DNA from: an uncultured Paraburkholderia sp. | Lineage (GTDB): Bacteria; Pseudomonadota; Gammaproteobacteria; Burkholderiales; Burkholderiaceae | Assembly (NCBI GenBank): GCA_940746715.1 | Contig: CALNWN010000002.1 | Location: 310,001-374,000 of the forward strand | Reading direction: 5' to 3' | DNA: 64,000 nucleotides | Part shown: positions 10,254 through 20,212 of the stretch, piece by piece | Numbering within the stretch: position 1 is the stretch's first letter | Layout of the letters: every line of letters starts with the position of its first letter | Program-made: the position numbers and the translations under genes | The notes under the pieces: generated by a model | The model's input: only the letters and a program-made list of their open reading frames with translations | Database searches by the model: none | Told to the model about the DNA's origin: nothing

Positions 10254-11502
10254 TCAGGCGAACCGCTCGGGCCGGAACGGACGCGCATCGACGAAAGGCT
10301 CTTCGCCCGTCATCATTTCCGCGAGGAGCCGCCCGCTTACCGGGCCGAGCGTCAAGCCATGATGGTTATGGCCGAACGAGAACCACAGACCCCGGTGCCG
10401 CGGCGCACGCCCGATGATGGGCCGCATGTCGGGCGTGCAGGGGCGCAAGCCGAGCCACGGGTTCGCGTCGAGCCGCTCGCCGAGGCCGAACACCGGCTTT
10501 GCCGAGCGCTCCGCGCGTTCCAGCTGGACGCCGCTAGGCTTCGCTTCGCGCCGGGCGATCTCCACACCCGTTGTCAGCCGCAAGCGCTCTTGCATCGGCG
10601 CCACCACATAGCCTTGTTCGGAGTCGACGTAGGGCATGGAGAGCATCGGCTTTGTCGCCTGATAATGCATGTGATAGCCGCGTTTGGCGCGCAGCGGAAT
10701 GCGATAGCCGAGCGGCTCGAAGACCTTGTCCGACCATGGGCCGAGCGCCACGACCACGTCTTTTGCGCCGATCCGGCCGGAAGAGGTCTGCACCCGTCCA
10801 TGCGCCCGCCCGTTCCTGCAGGGTCGTCGCGTCGCCGGTCAGGAGCGTGCCGCCGTCCTGCTCCAAGAGACGCGCATAGCCTTTCGTCAACGCCCCGGGA
10901 TTCACGATGCTTTTCGGGTCCTGCCAGTGCAGCGCGCCGCGGAATCCGTCTGCGAGACCGGGCTCTTGCGCCGCCAGCGCGGCTGCATCGAGCGCGACGA
11001 CATGCAGGCCATGCGTTCGCGCGGTGGCTTCCGCGGCGGCTGCATTGCGTGCGAATTCCGCCGGCGTGCGAAACGCCTCCATCCCGCCCTTGCTGACGGC
11101 GAGCTCCGCGAGACCCGCGCGCGCGATCAGAGCAGATCGTGCTCCGCCACGCTGTGACGGATCAACGGCAGCATGTCGTGCGCCGCGCGCATCAGCCGCT
11201 CGGGCGACGACTCCCGCCAGAAACGCGCGAGCCAGCCCGCAAAAGACGGCAACGCGCGATAGTCCCAGTAAAGATCCGTCGACTGGTTGCGCGCATAGCG
11301 CAGCAACGTGCCGATGCTGCGCGGAAACGCGTAAGGCACGACGGACGACGACTCGATCAGGCCCGCCCGCGTTGCCGAAACTGGTTTCCTCGCCGGGCGC
11401 GCGCCGGTCGACGAGCGCCACGCGCCGTCCCCGCGCCTGCAAATGCAGCGCAGCCGACACGCCGACGATGCCGGCGCCCAGCACGATCACATCGAAATCC
11501 AT
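10254..11502 (-). pseudogene. FAD-dependent D-amino-acid dehydrogenase (DadA-like), multiply frameshifted
   Basis: The N-terminus MDFDVIVLGAGIVGVSAALH is a Rossmann dinucleotide-binding motif of the DAO/DadA family, followed by VALVDRRAPGEETSFGNAG. The middle (IGTLLRYARNQSTDLYWDYR) and the C-terminus (NPWLGLRPCTPDMRPIIGRA, FGHNHHGLTLGP) are typical of D-amino-acid dehydrogenase small-subunit-like oxidases. These pieces occupy different frames, requiring indels near 11365, 11130 and 10800. The neighbouring amino-acid binding protein and ornithine-cyclodeaminase-like gene support a D-amino-acid or hydroxyproline-type catabolic role. Membrane-associated electron transfer is usual for the family. 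Confidence 0.75.
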
Positions 11503-11608
11503 AAACTCGCTCTGCTTGCCCCGTGAAAACCGGACTCGTCTATTGAAGATCCGCACAACGCGCACATGGGCAGCCGGCGCGCAATGCCCGCGCCGGCTGC
11601 ACCATGCG

Positions 11609-12406
11609 TTACTTCGCGATGATGTCGCGATTGAAGTACTTCTGCGAGAGCGCGCTCAGCGTGCCGTCTTTCTTCAGCGCGTCGAGCGCGGCGTCGACTT
11701 TCTTCGCGAGTGCCTTGTCGCCCTTGCGCAGGCCGAAGCCGGTTCCTTCGCCGAGCGTAGCGGGATCGCTGAGCGGCTGACCGGCAATCGCATAGTCGTG
11801 GCCCGCCGGCTTCTTCAGGAAGCCGTCTTCGACGGTTTGCGCTTCCTAGACCGCGGCGTCGAGCCGCCCCGCCACGAGGTCGGTGTACACTTGGTTCTGA
11901 TCCCGTAAGAGACCATGGAAACGCCGGCGTTCGCCCAATGCGCCTTCAGAAAATCTTCCTGCGACGAACCTTGCAGCACGCCCACGCACTTGCCCTGCAG
12001 GCTCTTCACGTCCGGCATCAGGCCCGAGCCGCGCTTTGCAACCATCACGATCGGCACGACGTAAATGGGCGGCGTGAAGTCGATGGTCTGCTTGCGCTTG
12101 GCAGTGATGTTCATCGCCGAGTTGATGACGTCGAATTTTGCGCGCCTGCAAGGCGGGAATCAGACCGTCGAACGCGTTTTCGACCCATTCGCATTTCACC
12201 GCCATCTTCGCGCAGACCGCATTGCCGACGTCCACGTCGAAGCCTTGCAGCTGGCCCGTGGCGGACTTGCTTTCGAACGGCGGATAAGCCGCCTCGATGC
12301 CGAAGCGCAAGGTGTTCTGGGTTTCGGCGCTGACGGTGCCGACCGAACCGACGGATCCGACCACAGCAGCGGCGACGAAAAGTGAGAGTTGGAGCTTACG
12401 AAGCAT
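11609..12406 (-). pseudogene. Periplasmic amino-acid-binding protein of an ABC transporter, disrupted
   Basis: Signal peptide at the N-terminus (MLRKLQLSLFVAAAVV... ending VSAE), then the SBP_bac_3 pattern: LRFGIEAAYPPFES, LQGFDVDVGNAV, NAFDGLIPALQ, YVVPIVMVAKRGS and VGVLQGSSQEDF, with C-terminal LSQKYFNRDIIAK. The family binds polar or basic amino acids and delivers them to a membrane permease, which is not present here. Frameshifts lie near 12137 and 11900, and an in-frame TAG sits at about 11847-11849 (within RLDAAV-stop-EAQTV). Upstream is a regulatory region shared with the divergent cyclodeaminase-like gene. Confidence 0.75.
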
Positions 12407-12566
12407 GATGGTTCCCTGTCTGTTTGGGATCGCGAATCAGCGGCACAAAAGAGCGTTGCCTGTCTGCCTTGAGAGGCCGCCCGAATCTCGGGGAAACCCG
12501 CGTTCGCGCCCTCTCTGGAACAACAGTCTATTCTGGACAGCGACAAAAGCAAGCAATTTTCAAAAT

Positions 12567-12589
12567 AAAAGGTCCAGTCTGGACTTTTT
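12567..12589. promoter_or_regulatory. Palindromic operator candidate between divergent genes
   Basis: Perfect inverted repeat GTCCAG-T-CTGGAC at 12572-12584, flanked by AAAA on the left and TTTT on the right, so the symmetry extends to about 23 bp with one imperfect pair. A second copy of the CTGGAC half-site lies at 12533-12538. It sits between the divergent binding-protein gene and the cyclodeaminase-like gene and is a natural site for the local regulator (the YheO-like gene at 13787 is the closest candidate). Binding is inferred, not shown. Confidence 0.5.
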
Positions 12590-12643
12590 GACTTTAGAAT
12601 GGCCGTGACGCCGGAGACGGCAAACGTTGCGGAGAGCAGGCAC

Positions 12644-13604
12644 ATGAGCAAGACAGACAAGGCAATTCCTTTGATCGTCGACGAGGAAACAGTTCGCCAG
12701 GCGCTACCTCATCTGGACGTGCGGGCTGCGTTGACAGAGATGTTTCGCGGGCTTGCGAAGGATGCGGCCGTGCAGCCGCCGCAAACGCTCACGCTCTTTC
12801 CGGGCGGCGCGGGCGACTTTATCGCTTACCTCGGCGCCATGGCGCACGCTCAGGTGTTCGGCGCGAAGTTGTCGCCCTATATCGTGACCGCGTCCAAGCC
12901 GATCATCACGGCGTGGACCGCGTTGATGTCGATGCGAAACGGCCAGCCGCTCATGTGGTGCGATGCGGGGTTGCTCACCATCGAGCGCACTGCGGGCACC
13001 ACCGCGCTCGCCGTCGACCAGCTCGCGCCGCCCGAAGCGCGCCCTGGCGATTGTCGGCGCGGGCGCCGTCGCGCAGGCTCACATCCGCCATCTCGCGTCG
13101 CTGAGACTCTGGACTTCCATTCGGGTTTTCTCGCGCGATCTGAAGGATGACGAAGTAAAACGCCGGCACGTCATGGCGCTCGACGAGCGGGTGCGCACCT
13201 GCACGCGCATCGAAGACTGCGTGGCCGACGCCGACGTGGTCGCCCTCTGCACGTCATCGGGCACGCCCATGCTGGCCGACGGAATGCTTGCCAAGCCCGC
13301 GCTCATCACGTCGATCAGCACCAACGTGGCCAACGCTCACGAAATCCCGCCCGCATGGATTCCCGAGATGGACGTGTACTGCGATTACCGTCGAACTACG
13401 CCTGCCAGCGCGGGCGAAATGAAGCTGGCCGCCGGGCAGCACGGCTGGCATCCGCGCGACCTGGCGGGCGATCTGCCCGAGCTGGTGTCCGGCGCAGCGC
13501 CGAAGCCGTCTTACCGAAAGCATGCGTTTTTCCGCTCCATCGGACTGGGACTGGAAGACGTGGCCATCGCGTTCGAGCTGTTCAGGCATCTGACAACCCA
13601 ATAA
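12644..13604 (+). pseudogene. Ornithine cyclodeaminase / mu-crystallin family protein, frameshifted
   Basis: First frame: IPLIVDEETVRQALPHLDV, LTLFPGG, KLSPYIVTASKPI and IERTAGTTALAVDQLA, typical of the OCD/mu-crystallin family (ornithine cyclodeaminase, pyrroline-2-carboxylate or ketimine reductases). The NAD(P) site ALAIVGAGAVAQAHIRHLAS lies in a second frame that runs to 13604, so an indel is placed near 13035. Start 12644 is favoured over an upstream ATG at 12599 because homology begins there. It probably works with the DadA-like oxidase, reducing the cyclic imine formed from a D-amino acid. Confidence 0.75.
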
Positions 13605-13786
13605 CGGCTCATGGCGCGCAAGCGATTGCCTGCATCGCTCATGGCAAAATAACGCATGACCCGTGACGCACGACGCGATGCACGAGCAAAACACGCGTCG
13701 TCGCCATCAGACGCAGCGCAACGCACGAAACCGCACCGCAGCCCGACGCGTTGCGGACCTTGCGAAACCGGAACCCACCTGTCCCT

Positions 13787-14431
13787 ATGCGAAAGACCAA
13801 GACAACGGCCGCGCGCCGGCTTCTTCTGGATCGGTATAGCCGTGTCGCCGACGGCATCGCGCTGCTTTTTTTCCCGTACGTCGAGATCGTTATTCACGAC
13901 CTGCAGAGCCAGACGGTCGCGTACATCGCGAACAATCTGTCCAAACGCGAGATCGGCGACGAATCCGCGCTGGAGGAAATCGACCACACGGTCGAGTCCG
14001 GCACCATCGGTCCGTATGAAAAAGTGAACTGGGACGGCAGGCGCATGCGCTGCGTGAGCACCGTGCTGTTCGACGACGCGGACGTTGCGGTCGGCGTGAT
14101 GTGCGTGAACTACAACATCGCCGTGTTCGAGGACATCAAGCATGTGATCGACCGCGTGATTTCAGGCGCCGGGGTAGTGAAGCAGCCCGAGGAACTGTTC
14201 CGGGACGACTGGCAGGAGCGCATCAACACGTTCCTCCACGCGTGGCTCCAGGAGCGCCAACTCGCGCTCAATTCGCTGACGCGCGACCATCGCCGCGAAC
14301 TGGTGGAAGCGCTGTGGGCCGAGGGCGCGTTCAAGGGCAAGAGCGCCGCGAACTACGTGGCGAACGTGCTGGGCATGGGCCGCGCCACCGTCTATCAACA
14401 TATCCGGGATCTGCGCGGCGCGGCGGCCTGA
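13787..14431 (+). CDS. YheO-type PAS / helix-turn-helix regulator
   Basis: The N-terminal YheO-like PAS domain (LLLDRYSRVADGIALLFFPY, VEIVIHDLQSQTVAYIANN, KREIGDESAL) and the C-terminal HTH (KGKSAANYVANVLGMGRATV YQHIRDL) match the YheO/DadR-like regulator family. The start at 13787 places the first conserved residue close to the N-terminus; an upstream ATG at 13751 gives an unconserved leader. It follows the cyclodeaminase-like gene and probably controls it through the palindromic site near 12578. Ligand unknown. Confidence 0.75.
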   Translation: MRKTKTTAARRLLLDRYSRVADGIALLFFPYVEIVIHDLQSQTVAYIANNLSKREIGDESALEEIDHTVESGTIGPYEKVNWDGRRMRCVSTVLFDDADVAVGVMCVNYNIAVFEDIKHVIDRVISGAGVVKQPEELFRDDWQERINTFLHAWLQERQLALNSLTRDHRRELVEALWAEGAFKGKSAANYVANVLGMGRATVYQHIRDLRGAAA

Positions 14432-14458
14432 AGAGGTCCGTGCGGTTTGACGGACGGC

Positions 14459-15437
14459 TCATTCGACGGACTCGCCGTCCCGCCCCACGGGCTGTGATTC
14501 GCCTGTGCGAGCCTGCCGTGGCGAACTTTTCGGCCTTGCAGCGGGCCTCGCGCCAAACCATCTGAGCGACGCCGAAGAGACGGCCCTTTGCGGCATGAAG
14601 CGCCACACGAGCAGCAGCAACGCCAGCACCGCAGGGCACCAGCGCAAATCGGTCGGCACGCTTTCGCGGTGTGCGAGCCGTGCATCCAGCATGGCGTCGC
14701 GCAGCGACTTTGCATCAGCAAGGCGCCGATAGCCGAAACCGATCTGCTCGGCCACGGAACTCAAATAATGCCCTTGCAATGCGGACAGTTCCTCGTGGCT
14801 CACCGCATGCGTCGCGGATGCATGCATCTGCGGGACCTGCACGACTTCGTCCGCCTGCCAGTAGCCGATGCGGTTGCCGTGCGCGTCGCTGCGCGGAATC
14901 GGCGCCGGCTGATCGCCGCCCACGCCGACGAGCCAGCCCTTCACATGCGCGGGGTTGATGTCCTGCTTGAGCGCGTCCGAAGGCAAGCGCGGCGGCGCCT
15001 CCTGGCCATCCGTGACGAACAGCACGGCCGTGCTGTCGCCAAGGCCCTGCGCCACGCGAACCGCCCGAATAGACCCCGCCCTCCGCGATACGGCTGTAGT
15101 TGGTCCAGCGCATACGTCCGTCGATCCGGTCGAGCGAGGACAGCAGCGCGTCGTAGTTAGCACAGACTTCGACGGGGGGCAGCAGCAGAAAACTGCGCTG
15201 TCCGGTAAACGCGCTCCATCCGACTTTCGATCCGCAGGGCAATTGCCCGAGCGCCTCGCGCATCGCCGCGCGCGCGAACATGAGGCGGCTCACCGGCGCG
15301 CCGTCGAGCACAACATCCTCCACGTTCATGCTCTGCGTGATGTCGAACGTGACAACGTAGCTCGAGCTATTGCGCGGCAACGCAACGGGCGGCAGCGCGA
15401 GCGAGAGAATCAATAGCACGAGCGCCGCTGCCGTCAT
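14459..15437 (-). pseudogene. mxaL: MxaL-like von Willebrand factor A protein, frameshifted
   Basis: A hydrophobic N-terminus, then the VWA metal-site motif FDITQSMNVED, typical of MxaL of methanol dehydrogenase maturation clusters, followed by SKVGWSAFTGQRSFLL. The C-terminal half (STAVLFVTDGQEAPP, GWLVGVGGDQPAPIP, and a late TM with LALLLLVWRFM) is in another frame, so there is an indel near 15060. Role by family: one of the MxaRSACKL proteins needed to load the metal into methanol dehydrogenase, probably periplasmic-facing and membrane-anchored. The ATG at 15437 is a minimum start, as coding may extend upstream into the preceding gene. Confidence 0.7.
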
Positions 15438-15486
15438 CCAGTGACGTCCTGCGAAAAAGCCGCGCGCGAAGGGACTGAGGTGAGGC

Positions 15487-15936
15487 TCACGGCAAATCCT
15501 TGCTTTCCGGATCGCGCACCTTGACGTCGTGCTGCTCCTTGACGTCGGGTGTGCCGGACGCGGAGCGCGTCTCGGGCACGAGCCACAACGCGCGCTCGAG
15601 GTTGTAGCGCGCGTCGCTCACCTCGACGCCCCTGCTGTTGATCGGCTCGTCCATGCTCGCGCTGCGGTCCATGAGAATCTGCGCGCCGCTGCCCGTGCGC
15701 AGCACCTCGCGATGCGAACGCCCGGGACCGGCGAGGCCGACGACGATCGCGAGGATCGCCAATACCGCACTGCCCTGCGCGATTCCGCCGATCCAGCGTC
15801 CGGCGCGATCCTCCGGCAGCCATGCGAGCCACGAAAACGCCAGCGTGTCGGCGCGGCGCGGCAACAGCGGCAGCAACGCGAGCGGCAACAGTGCGAGCAC
15901 CCACGGGTGAGCGAAGTCGAGCGCCATGTCGTTCAT
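15487..15936 (-). pseudogene. MxaC N-terminus fused to MxaK C-terminus (deletion product)
   Basis: The first 100 residues are MxaC-like: DFAHPWVLALLPLALLPLLP (membrane segment) and the VWA metal-site motif ILMDRSASMDEP. Instead of the rest of a VWA domain, the sequence jumps to VSDARYNLERALWLVPE and ends KVRDPESKDLP, which resembles the C-terminal tail of MxaK. The 149-residue product is far shorter than MxaC (about 300 residues) plus MxaK (about 190). I infer a deletion joining two adjacent genes near 15605. The start overlaps the mxaA stop by 4 bp, as in an intact mxaACKL operon. Confidence 0.65.
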
Positions 15937-16436
15937 CGCTGATGACGCTGCTCCGCGCGATACAGCGCCTCGCACAGCGTGCGCAGCGGATAGACATCGG
16001 CGGACGAAGCGGGCGTGAAAAAGCGCTCCGCCGATTGCCGGTAGAACTGCTCCAGTTGCGTGCGCAACGGTTGCAGGTACGGCGCGCGAGCGAACAGCCC
16101 GGGCAGCGAACCCGCGTGCACCACGTGACCCGCCGTCTCGTTCAGCGCGCGATGCAGGCAAAGCCATGCATCCGTGCGGCCGAGCGAAGGCGGCGTCACG
16201 GAACCGGTATCGCTGCTGCCGTCCTGCAGCAGGATGCGTTGTGTGAGGACGTCGCCGAGCAGGTAGCCGAACGCGCGCGGCTCCTCTACCGTCGGTTGAA
16301 ACGCGGCGTTGGCTGCGGCTGCGTTGTTGATCGACAGGAAGAATGCACACAACAGCGCAGGCAACAACGTAGACAACAGCGCGACAGCGACAACCCGTGC
16401 GGCCCGAGTGCCGCGCAGCGAGCCCTCTGCTTTCAT
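15933..16436 (-). CDS. mxaA: MxaA-like protein, probably internally deleted
   Basis: 167 residues with an N-terminal hydrophobic signal (VVAVALLSTLLPALLCAFFL), then EEPRAFGYLLGDVLTQRILL, a hallmark of the MxaA N-terminal domain. It then passes abruptly to AWLCLHRALNETAGHVVHAG and LEQFYRQSAERFFTPA, which belong to the C-terminal cytosolic part of MxaA. MxaA is usually around 300 residues, so roughly 100 residues including a membrane segment appear to be missing. The start overlaps the mxaS stop (ATGA). Confidence 0.6.
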   Translation of the reverse strand: MKAEGSLRGTRAARVVAVALLSTLLPALLCAFFLSINNAAAANAAFQPTVEEPRAFGYLLGDVLTQRILLQDGSSDTGSVTPPSLGRTDAWLCLHRALNETAGHVVHAGSLPGLFARAPYLQPLRTQLEQFYRQSAERFFTPASSADVYPLRTLCEALYRAEQRHQR

Positions 16437-17304
16437 GCAACCGCCTCCAGAAAGTAGCGCGACATGGCCTCCGGGTCGAAGGCGCTCTCCACAAAAAAAG
16501 CTGGATTGCGCGCTTGCCGAAGCTTTGCGACAGTTCGGCGCGACGCCGTGCAACCCCTCCGCGCCAGCGCTCGCGCACGCCCGCGTTCAACCAGAGCGTG
16601 CGCCGCGCGCCGGATTCCGCATCGCTCACCGCGAGCAGCGGGCCGCCGGCGGGCGGTGCGATTTCAGCTGCGTCCCACACGACGATGGGCACCACATACG
16701 AATGCACCAGCAGATCGAGCACAGCGGGCAACGCCTCAAGCGGCCAGTGAAAATCGGAGACCAGAAAGATCAGCGACTGCCGGCCCGCCAACGCCGCTGC
16801 GACACTTTGCAACGCGTGAGCCGTGCTGTTCTGATGCGGCACCGCGCTCTCGCCCTCGCAATTGCGCAGCATCGTCGCAAGCAGATTGCCGATGCCCCGG
16901 CCGGAGCGCGGCGGCATGAACAGATCGTCGCGCGTGCGGCGATCGAAGGCGAGCATGCCCAACGGATCGCCGACACGAAACGCGCTATAGCCCAATGCCT
17001 CGACGAAGTCCGCCGCCACCGCAAGCTTCGTCCGATGCGTGCCGAAGCGTATCGACGCGGACACATCGACCAGCACCTGCACCGGCACGGCGGCGCGCTG
17101 CAGATGCACGCGCACGAGCCATTCCGAACGCACCGCGCGCACACTCGCCCGCAGATCGAGCCGGCGCGGATCCGGATAGTCGAAGAGGCGCCCGTGCATC
17201 GCGAATTCCTGGCCGGAGCCAAAGCTCGCGCCGCGATGCGAGCCGGGGCGAACCCCGGACGCGCGCATCGGCAAACGGTAATGAAACTCCGCAATGGCGC
17301 TCAT
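16433..17304 (-). pseudogene. mxaS: MxaS-like DUF58 protein, frameshifted at a 7-A run
   Basis: DUF58 family, the MxaS member of the methanol dehydrogenase maturation set. Motifs: FHYRLPMRASGVRPGSHRG, FDYPDPRRLDLRASVRAVRS and the VWA-like VQVLVDVSASIRFG, then SLIFLVSDFHWP. The natural C-terminus (FFVESAFDPEAMSRYFLEAV) is reached only by shifting frame at the run of seven A (16494-16500). It begins 3 nt after the moxR stop and ends overlapping mxaA, so it is in one operon. Predicted cytosolic or membrane-associated. Confidence 0.7.
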
Positions 17305-17307
17305 GGC

Positions 17308-18304
17308 TCAGGGCACGGCGAGTCTGCCGACGATTTGCGCAATCAGCGCCTCTGCCAGTTCCTGGCGCCGCAATTCGTAGATCGGCGTGAAGAACACGCG
17401 ATGGCCGAGCGCGGGCAGGAGTACCGCGTGAATGTCCTCGGGAATCAGATGCGCGCGGCCCGCGAGCCACGCCACCACGTGCGCCGCGCGGACTCGCGCC
17501 CGCCAGAATGAGCCGCTCCATGTCCACGCCATCGAGGGCGATGCCGAAGCGCTGCGGCGTTTCAGTGGCCTGCCAGATGTCCAGCACATAGCGCTCTATC
17601 GTCTTGCTGGACTGCGCGCTGTGCTGGATTGCCGCGCCGATCTGATTCAACTGCTCCCACGGCACGATAGCCTGAGACAGGCGCGCGAGCAGCCGGTCGA
17701 CGTCGTGATAGTCGGCGTCGAAAACCAGCGCCCGGCGCACCGCGACGTCGTCGGGTGTCGGCATGCCGAGTTCGAACAGGAAGCGGTCGCGCGCCGCCGA
17801 CGCCAGCTCGAAGGTCTCTTCCTTCTCGACCTTATTGCGGTCCGCGAAGACCGTCATGTGCGGAAAGCGATATTCGCGGACGAACGCCCATACCGAGCGC
17901 TCGGCCATGGCGCGCAACAGCAAAGACTGAACCTGCGGACGCGCGCGGTTGATTTCGTTGAAGAAGAATGTGGTGAGCCGCTCGCCGTGCCGCAGAAGCG
18001 GGCCCGGATCGATACGCGGCCGGCCTTCCGCGTCGACATAGGTGTGATAGACGAGGTCGCTAGGCATCAGATCGATCGTGCCTTCCACCCGCTCGAATTC
18101 GCCGCCCACGACACGCGCAAAAGCGCGCAACACCGTCGTCTTGCCGACGCCGACGCCGCCTTCGAGCAGCACATGACCGCGCGCAAACAGCGCAACGGTG
18201 ATGAGCCGGATCACCTGCGCCTAGCCGATCACGGCGCTCGCGACTTCTTCTTCGATTTGCAGCGCATGCAGACGCCAGTCCTGAAGCTGTTCGCTGGAAC
18301 CCAT
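17308..18304 (-). pseudogene. moxR: MoxR/MxaR AAA+ ATPase with internal TAG and frameshift
   Basis: MoxR-type AAA+ chaperone. Walker A is GGVGVGKTTV, Walker B region FFFNEINRA, and DRFLFELGMPTP and the sensor-2 region follow. The ATG at 18304 has AGGAG upstream and gives MGSSEQLQDWRLHALQIEEE, but an in-frame TAG sits at about 18221-18226, in VIG-stop-AQVIRLI where a Gln codon is expected. A frameshift near 17490 moves the end to HRVFFTPIYELRRQELAEAL. By family it remodels methanol dehydrogenase or its insertase partners during metal loading. First gene of the moxR-mxaSACKL block. Confidence 0.75.
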
Positions 18305-18355
18305 CGGTGTAATCTCCTCTGGCGGGCACTCCGTGCACCGCCGCTAAAAAGCGAC

Positions 18356-19359
18356 TCAGGCGGACGCGTCGTCCACGGCCTTCAGCAGCACCTTCGACTT
18401 GCCGGGCGACGGCACGAACGCCGCATACTCGCGCTCCAGATAAGCCGCTGCCTCTTCGAGCAGAAACTGCCGGAAAATCATGCAGGTCGGCGAAAGCTGC
18501 TTGGCGCGCAAATGCACGATCTGCCATGTACGCTCGATTGGCGTGCCGTTCACATCGAGCAGTGCGCGAGCAGTGCGATTTCCTTCGTCCGCAGTTCGAG
18601 CAGCAGCGTATGCAGCGAAATGAGGCTCACGCCCATGCCCGCCATTACTGCCTGCTTGATCGTTTCGTTACTGCCCAACGTGACGACTTTCGCGGGCGTG
18701 AAAAGATGCTGCCGGAACATTTCCTCGGCGGCCATGCGTGTGCCGGACCCCGGCTCGCGCAGAAGAAACGTGTCGCCGCGCAGCTCCTGCAGATCGAAAC
18801 GCCGCGCGCCGGCGAGCGGATGATCCACCGGTGCGATCACCACTTGCGGATGCCATGCGAGCGGCTCCGTCGTCGTGTCGAGCTCGGGCGGCGGGCGCCC
18901 CATGATCGCGAGGTCGATCGCGTTGTCCTGCAACAGGCGCAGGAGCGCGTCGCGATTGCCCACCGAAAAATGCACATCCACCTTCGGGTAGATGTGCGAG
19001 TACATCGCGAGCAGCTTCGGCGCGAAATATGTCGCAGAACTGACGATCCCCACCGCGATCGAGCCGCTGTCCGCCTGCTTGAGCGAGGTCATCGCGTCTT
19101 CGGCGTCCTTGATCTCGCCGAGAATGCGGCTCGCGTGGTGACTGAACTTCTCGCCGGCCTCCGTCAATGCGAGCTTGCGCGCGATGCGCTCGAAAAGGCG
19201 CAGGCCCACGGCTTCCTCGAGTTGATGGATCTGCATCGAGACCGCCGGCTGCGTCAGATGCAACGCTTCCGCTGCGCGCGCGAAGCTCGTATAGCGGCTC
19301 GCCACGACGAAGATCTGCAATTGACGCAGCGTGAGCGAGCGGACGAAATTCACGGCCAC
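18356..19359 (-). pseudogene. LysR-family regulator, CbbR-like, frameshifted near the C-terminus
   Basis: The N-terminal HTH (LTLRQLQIFVVASRYTSFARAA, LHLTQPAVSMQIHQLE) and the effector domain (IAVGIVSSATYFAPKLLAMY) resemble CbbR, which activates Calvin-cycle operons. The frame ends at about 18550, but the expected tail (GTPIERTWQIVHLRAKQLSP, FRQFLLEE) continues in another frame to 18356, so an indel near 18555 is inferred. It lies between xoxJ-side genes and moxR rather than beside the cbb genes at 33-36 kb, so it could control methanol oxidation, CO2 fixation or both. Confidence 0.75.
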
Positions 19360-19366
19360 GCGCCCA

Positions 19367-20212
19367 CTACCGGCTCGCGCCCGGCGCGTTAGAAGACTTC
19401 ATAGTCTCGTTCGACGAAAGCGGCGCCTTGTTTGTATTAGGTGCGTGCGGGGCGTTGGGTGCATTCCCCGGCGGCGGCAGCTTGCTCAACACGGCCTGAA
19501 AACTGAGCGTGCGGCTTTGCAGCGGATGCGCGAAATCGTTGTTCGCGCCCGGCACGTCCGTGCGAATCAGCGCGACCTGACCCGGCACCGTACTCGCGGT
19601 CAGAAACGTGTAACGCTTGCCGGTGTATTGCGCGAAACGTGCGGCGTTGGGATCGTCCAGATACGGCTGAACGACGATCTGCTGCGCCTTCACGGGCTTG
19701 CCGCCCACCTCGCTCGTCACCGTTTCGATCTTCGGTCCGGCGGCGAGCGCGAGCCGCAGGCGCTGCTGGAAATAGCGGCGCTTGCCGCCCGTCAACTGCT
19801 CCATCTCGGCGATGTCGCGCTCGAGGAAATAGATGATCACGGGATTGCACTGCAAGCCGCCGTTCGGCAACGGCACCACGCCGCGACGGTCGGACACCTG
19901 CGCGTCGCCCTTCGCATTGTCCGCGCTCGTCACCAGCACCTTGACCGTATCGCTGCCGTGCGCGGGCGGGTCCGAACTCAGGAGCGCATAGTCGAGCTCG
20001 GTGTGCTGCGCGATGCCGTGCAGATGATCGGTCGTGAAGATGAGCCGTTCAGCGGGCGAAATAGCGCCCATGACAGTCGCGCCGACCATCACGCTCATCG
20101 CACTCATCGCGCCCGTCACGCCCGTCACATCCATCACGGACGCGAAGCTCGCGGCGCACGCCGCCAACACGCGCCGCCGTGCGCGGTGCAAACCGCCGCG
20201 CCACGCCGTCAT
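19367..20212 (-). CDS. Unrecognised exported protein of the xox cluster
   Basis: 281 residues. The N-terminal 60 residues are Arg-rich then hydrophobic and repetitive (VTGVTGAMSAMSVMVGATVM), consistent with a signal or anchor; translation probably starts inside this region. The body (LDYALLSSDPPAHGSDTVKV, GLQCNPVIIYFLERDIAEME, FLTASTVPGQVALIRTDVPG) looks like a secreted beta-rich domain I cannot name. The C-terminus is Pro/Asn/Ala rich. It overlaps the stop of xoxJ by 4 bp, so it is translationally coupled to the methanol dehydrogenase operon and probably serves in the periplasm. Confidence 0.6.
   Translation of the reverse strand: MTAWRGGLHRARRRVLAACAASFASVMDVTGVTGAMSAMSVMVGATVMGAISPAERLIFTTDHLHGIAQHTELDYALLSSDPPAHGSDTVKVLVTSADNAKGDAQVSDRRGVVPLPNGGLQCNPVIIYFLERDIAEMEQLTGGKRRYFQQRLRLALAAGPKIETVTSEVGGKPVKAQQIVVQPYLDDPNAARFAQYTGKRYTFLTASTVPGQVALIRTDVPGANNDFAHPLQSRTLSFQAVLSKLPPPGNAPNAPHAPNTNKAPLSSNETMKSSNAPGASR

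Noticed and set aside
17432..18823. Long plus-strand open frame opposite moxR and the LysR gene
   Set aside because: Arg/His-rich composition without a domain; the minus strand holds clear MoxR and LysR motifs.
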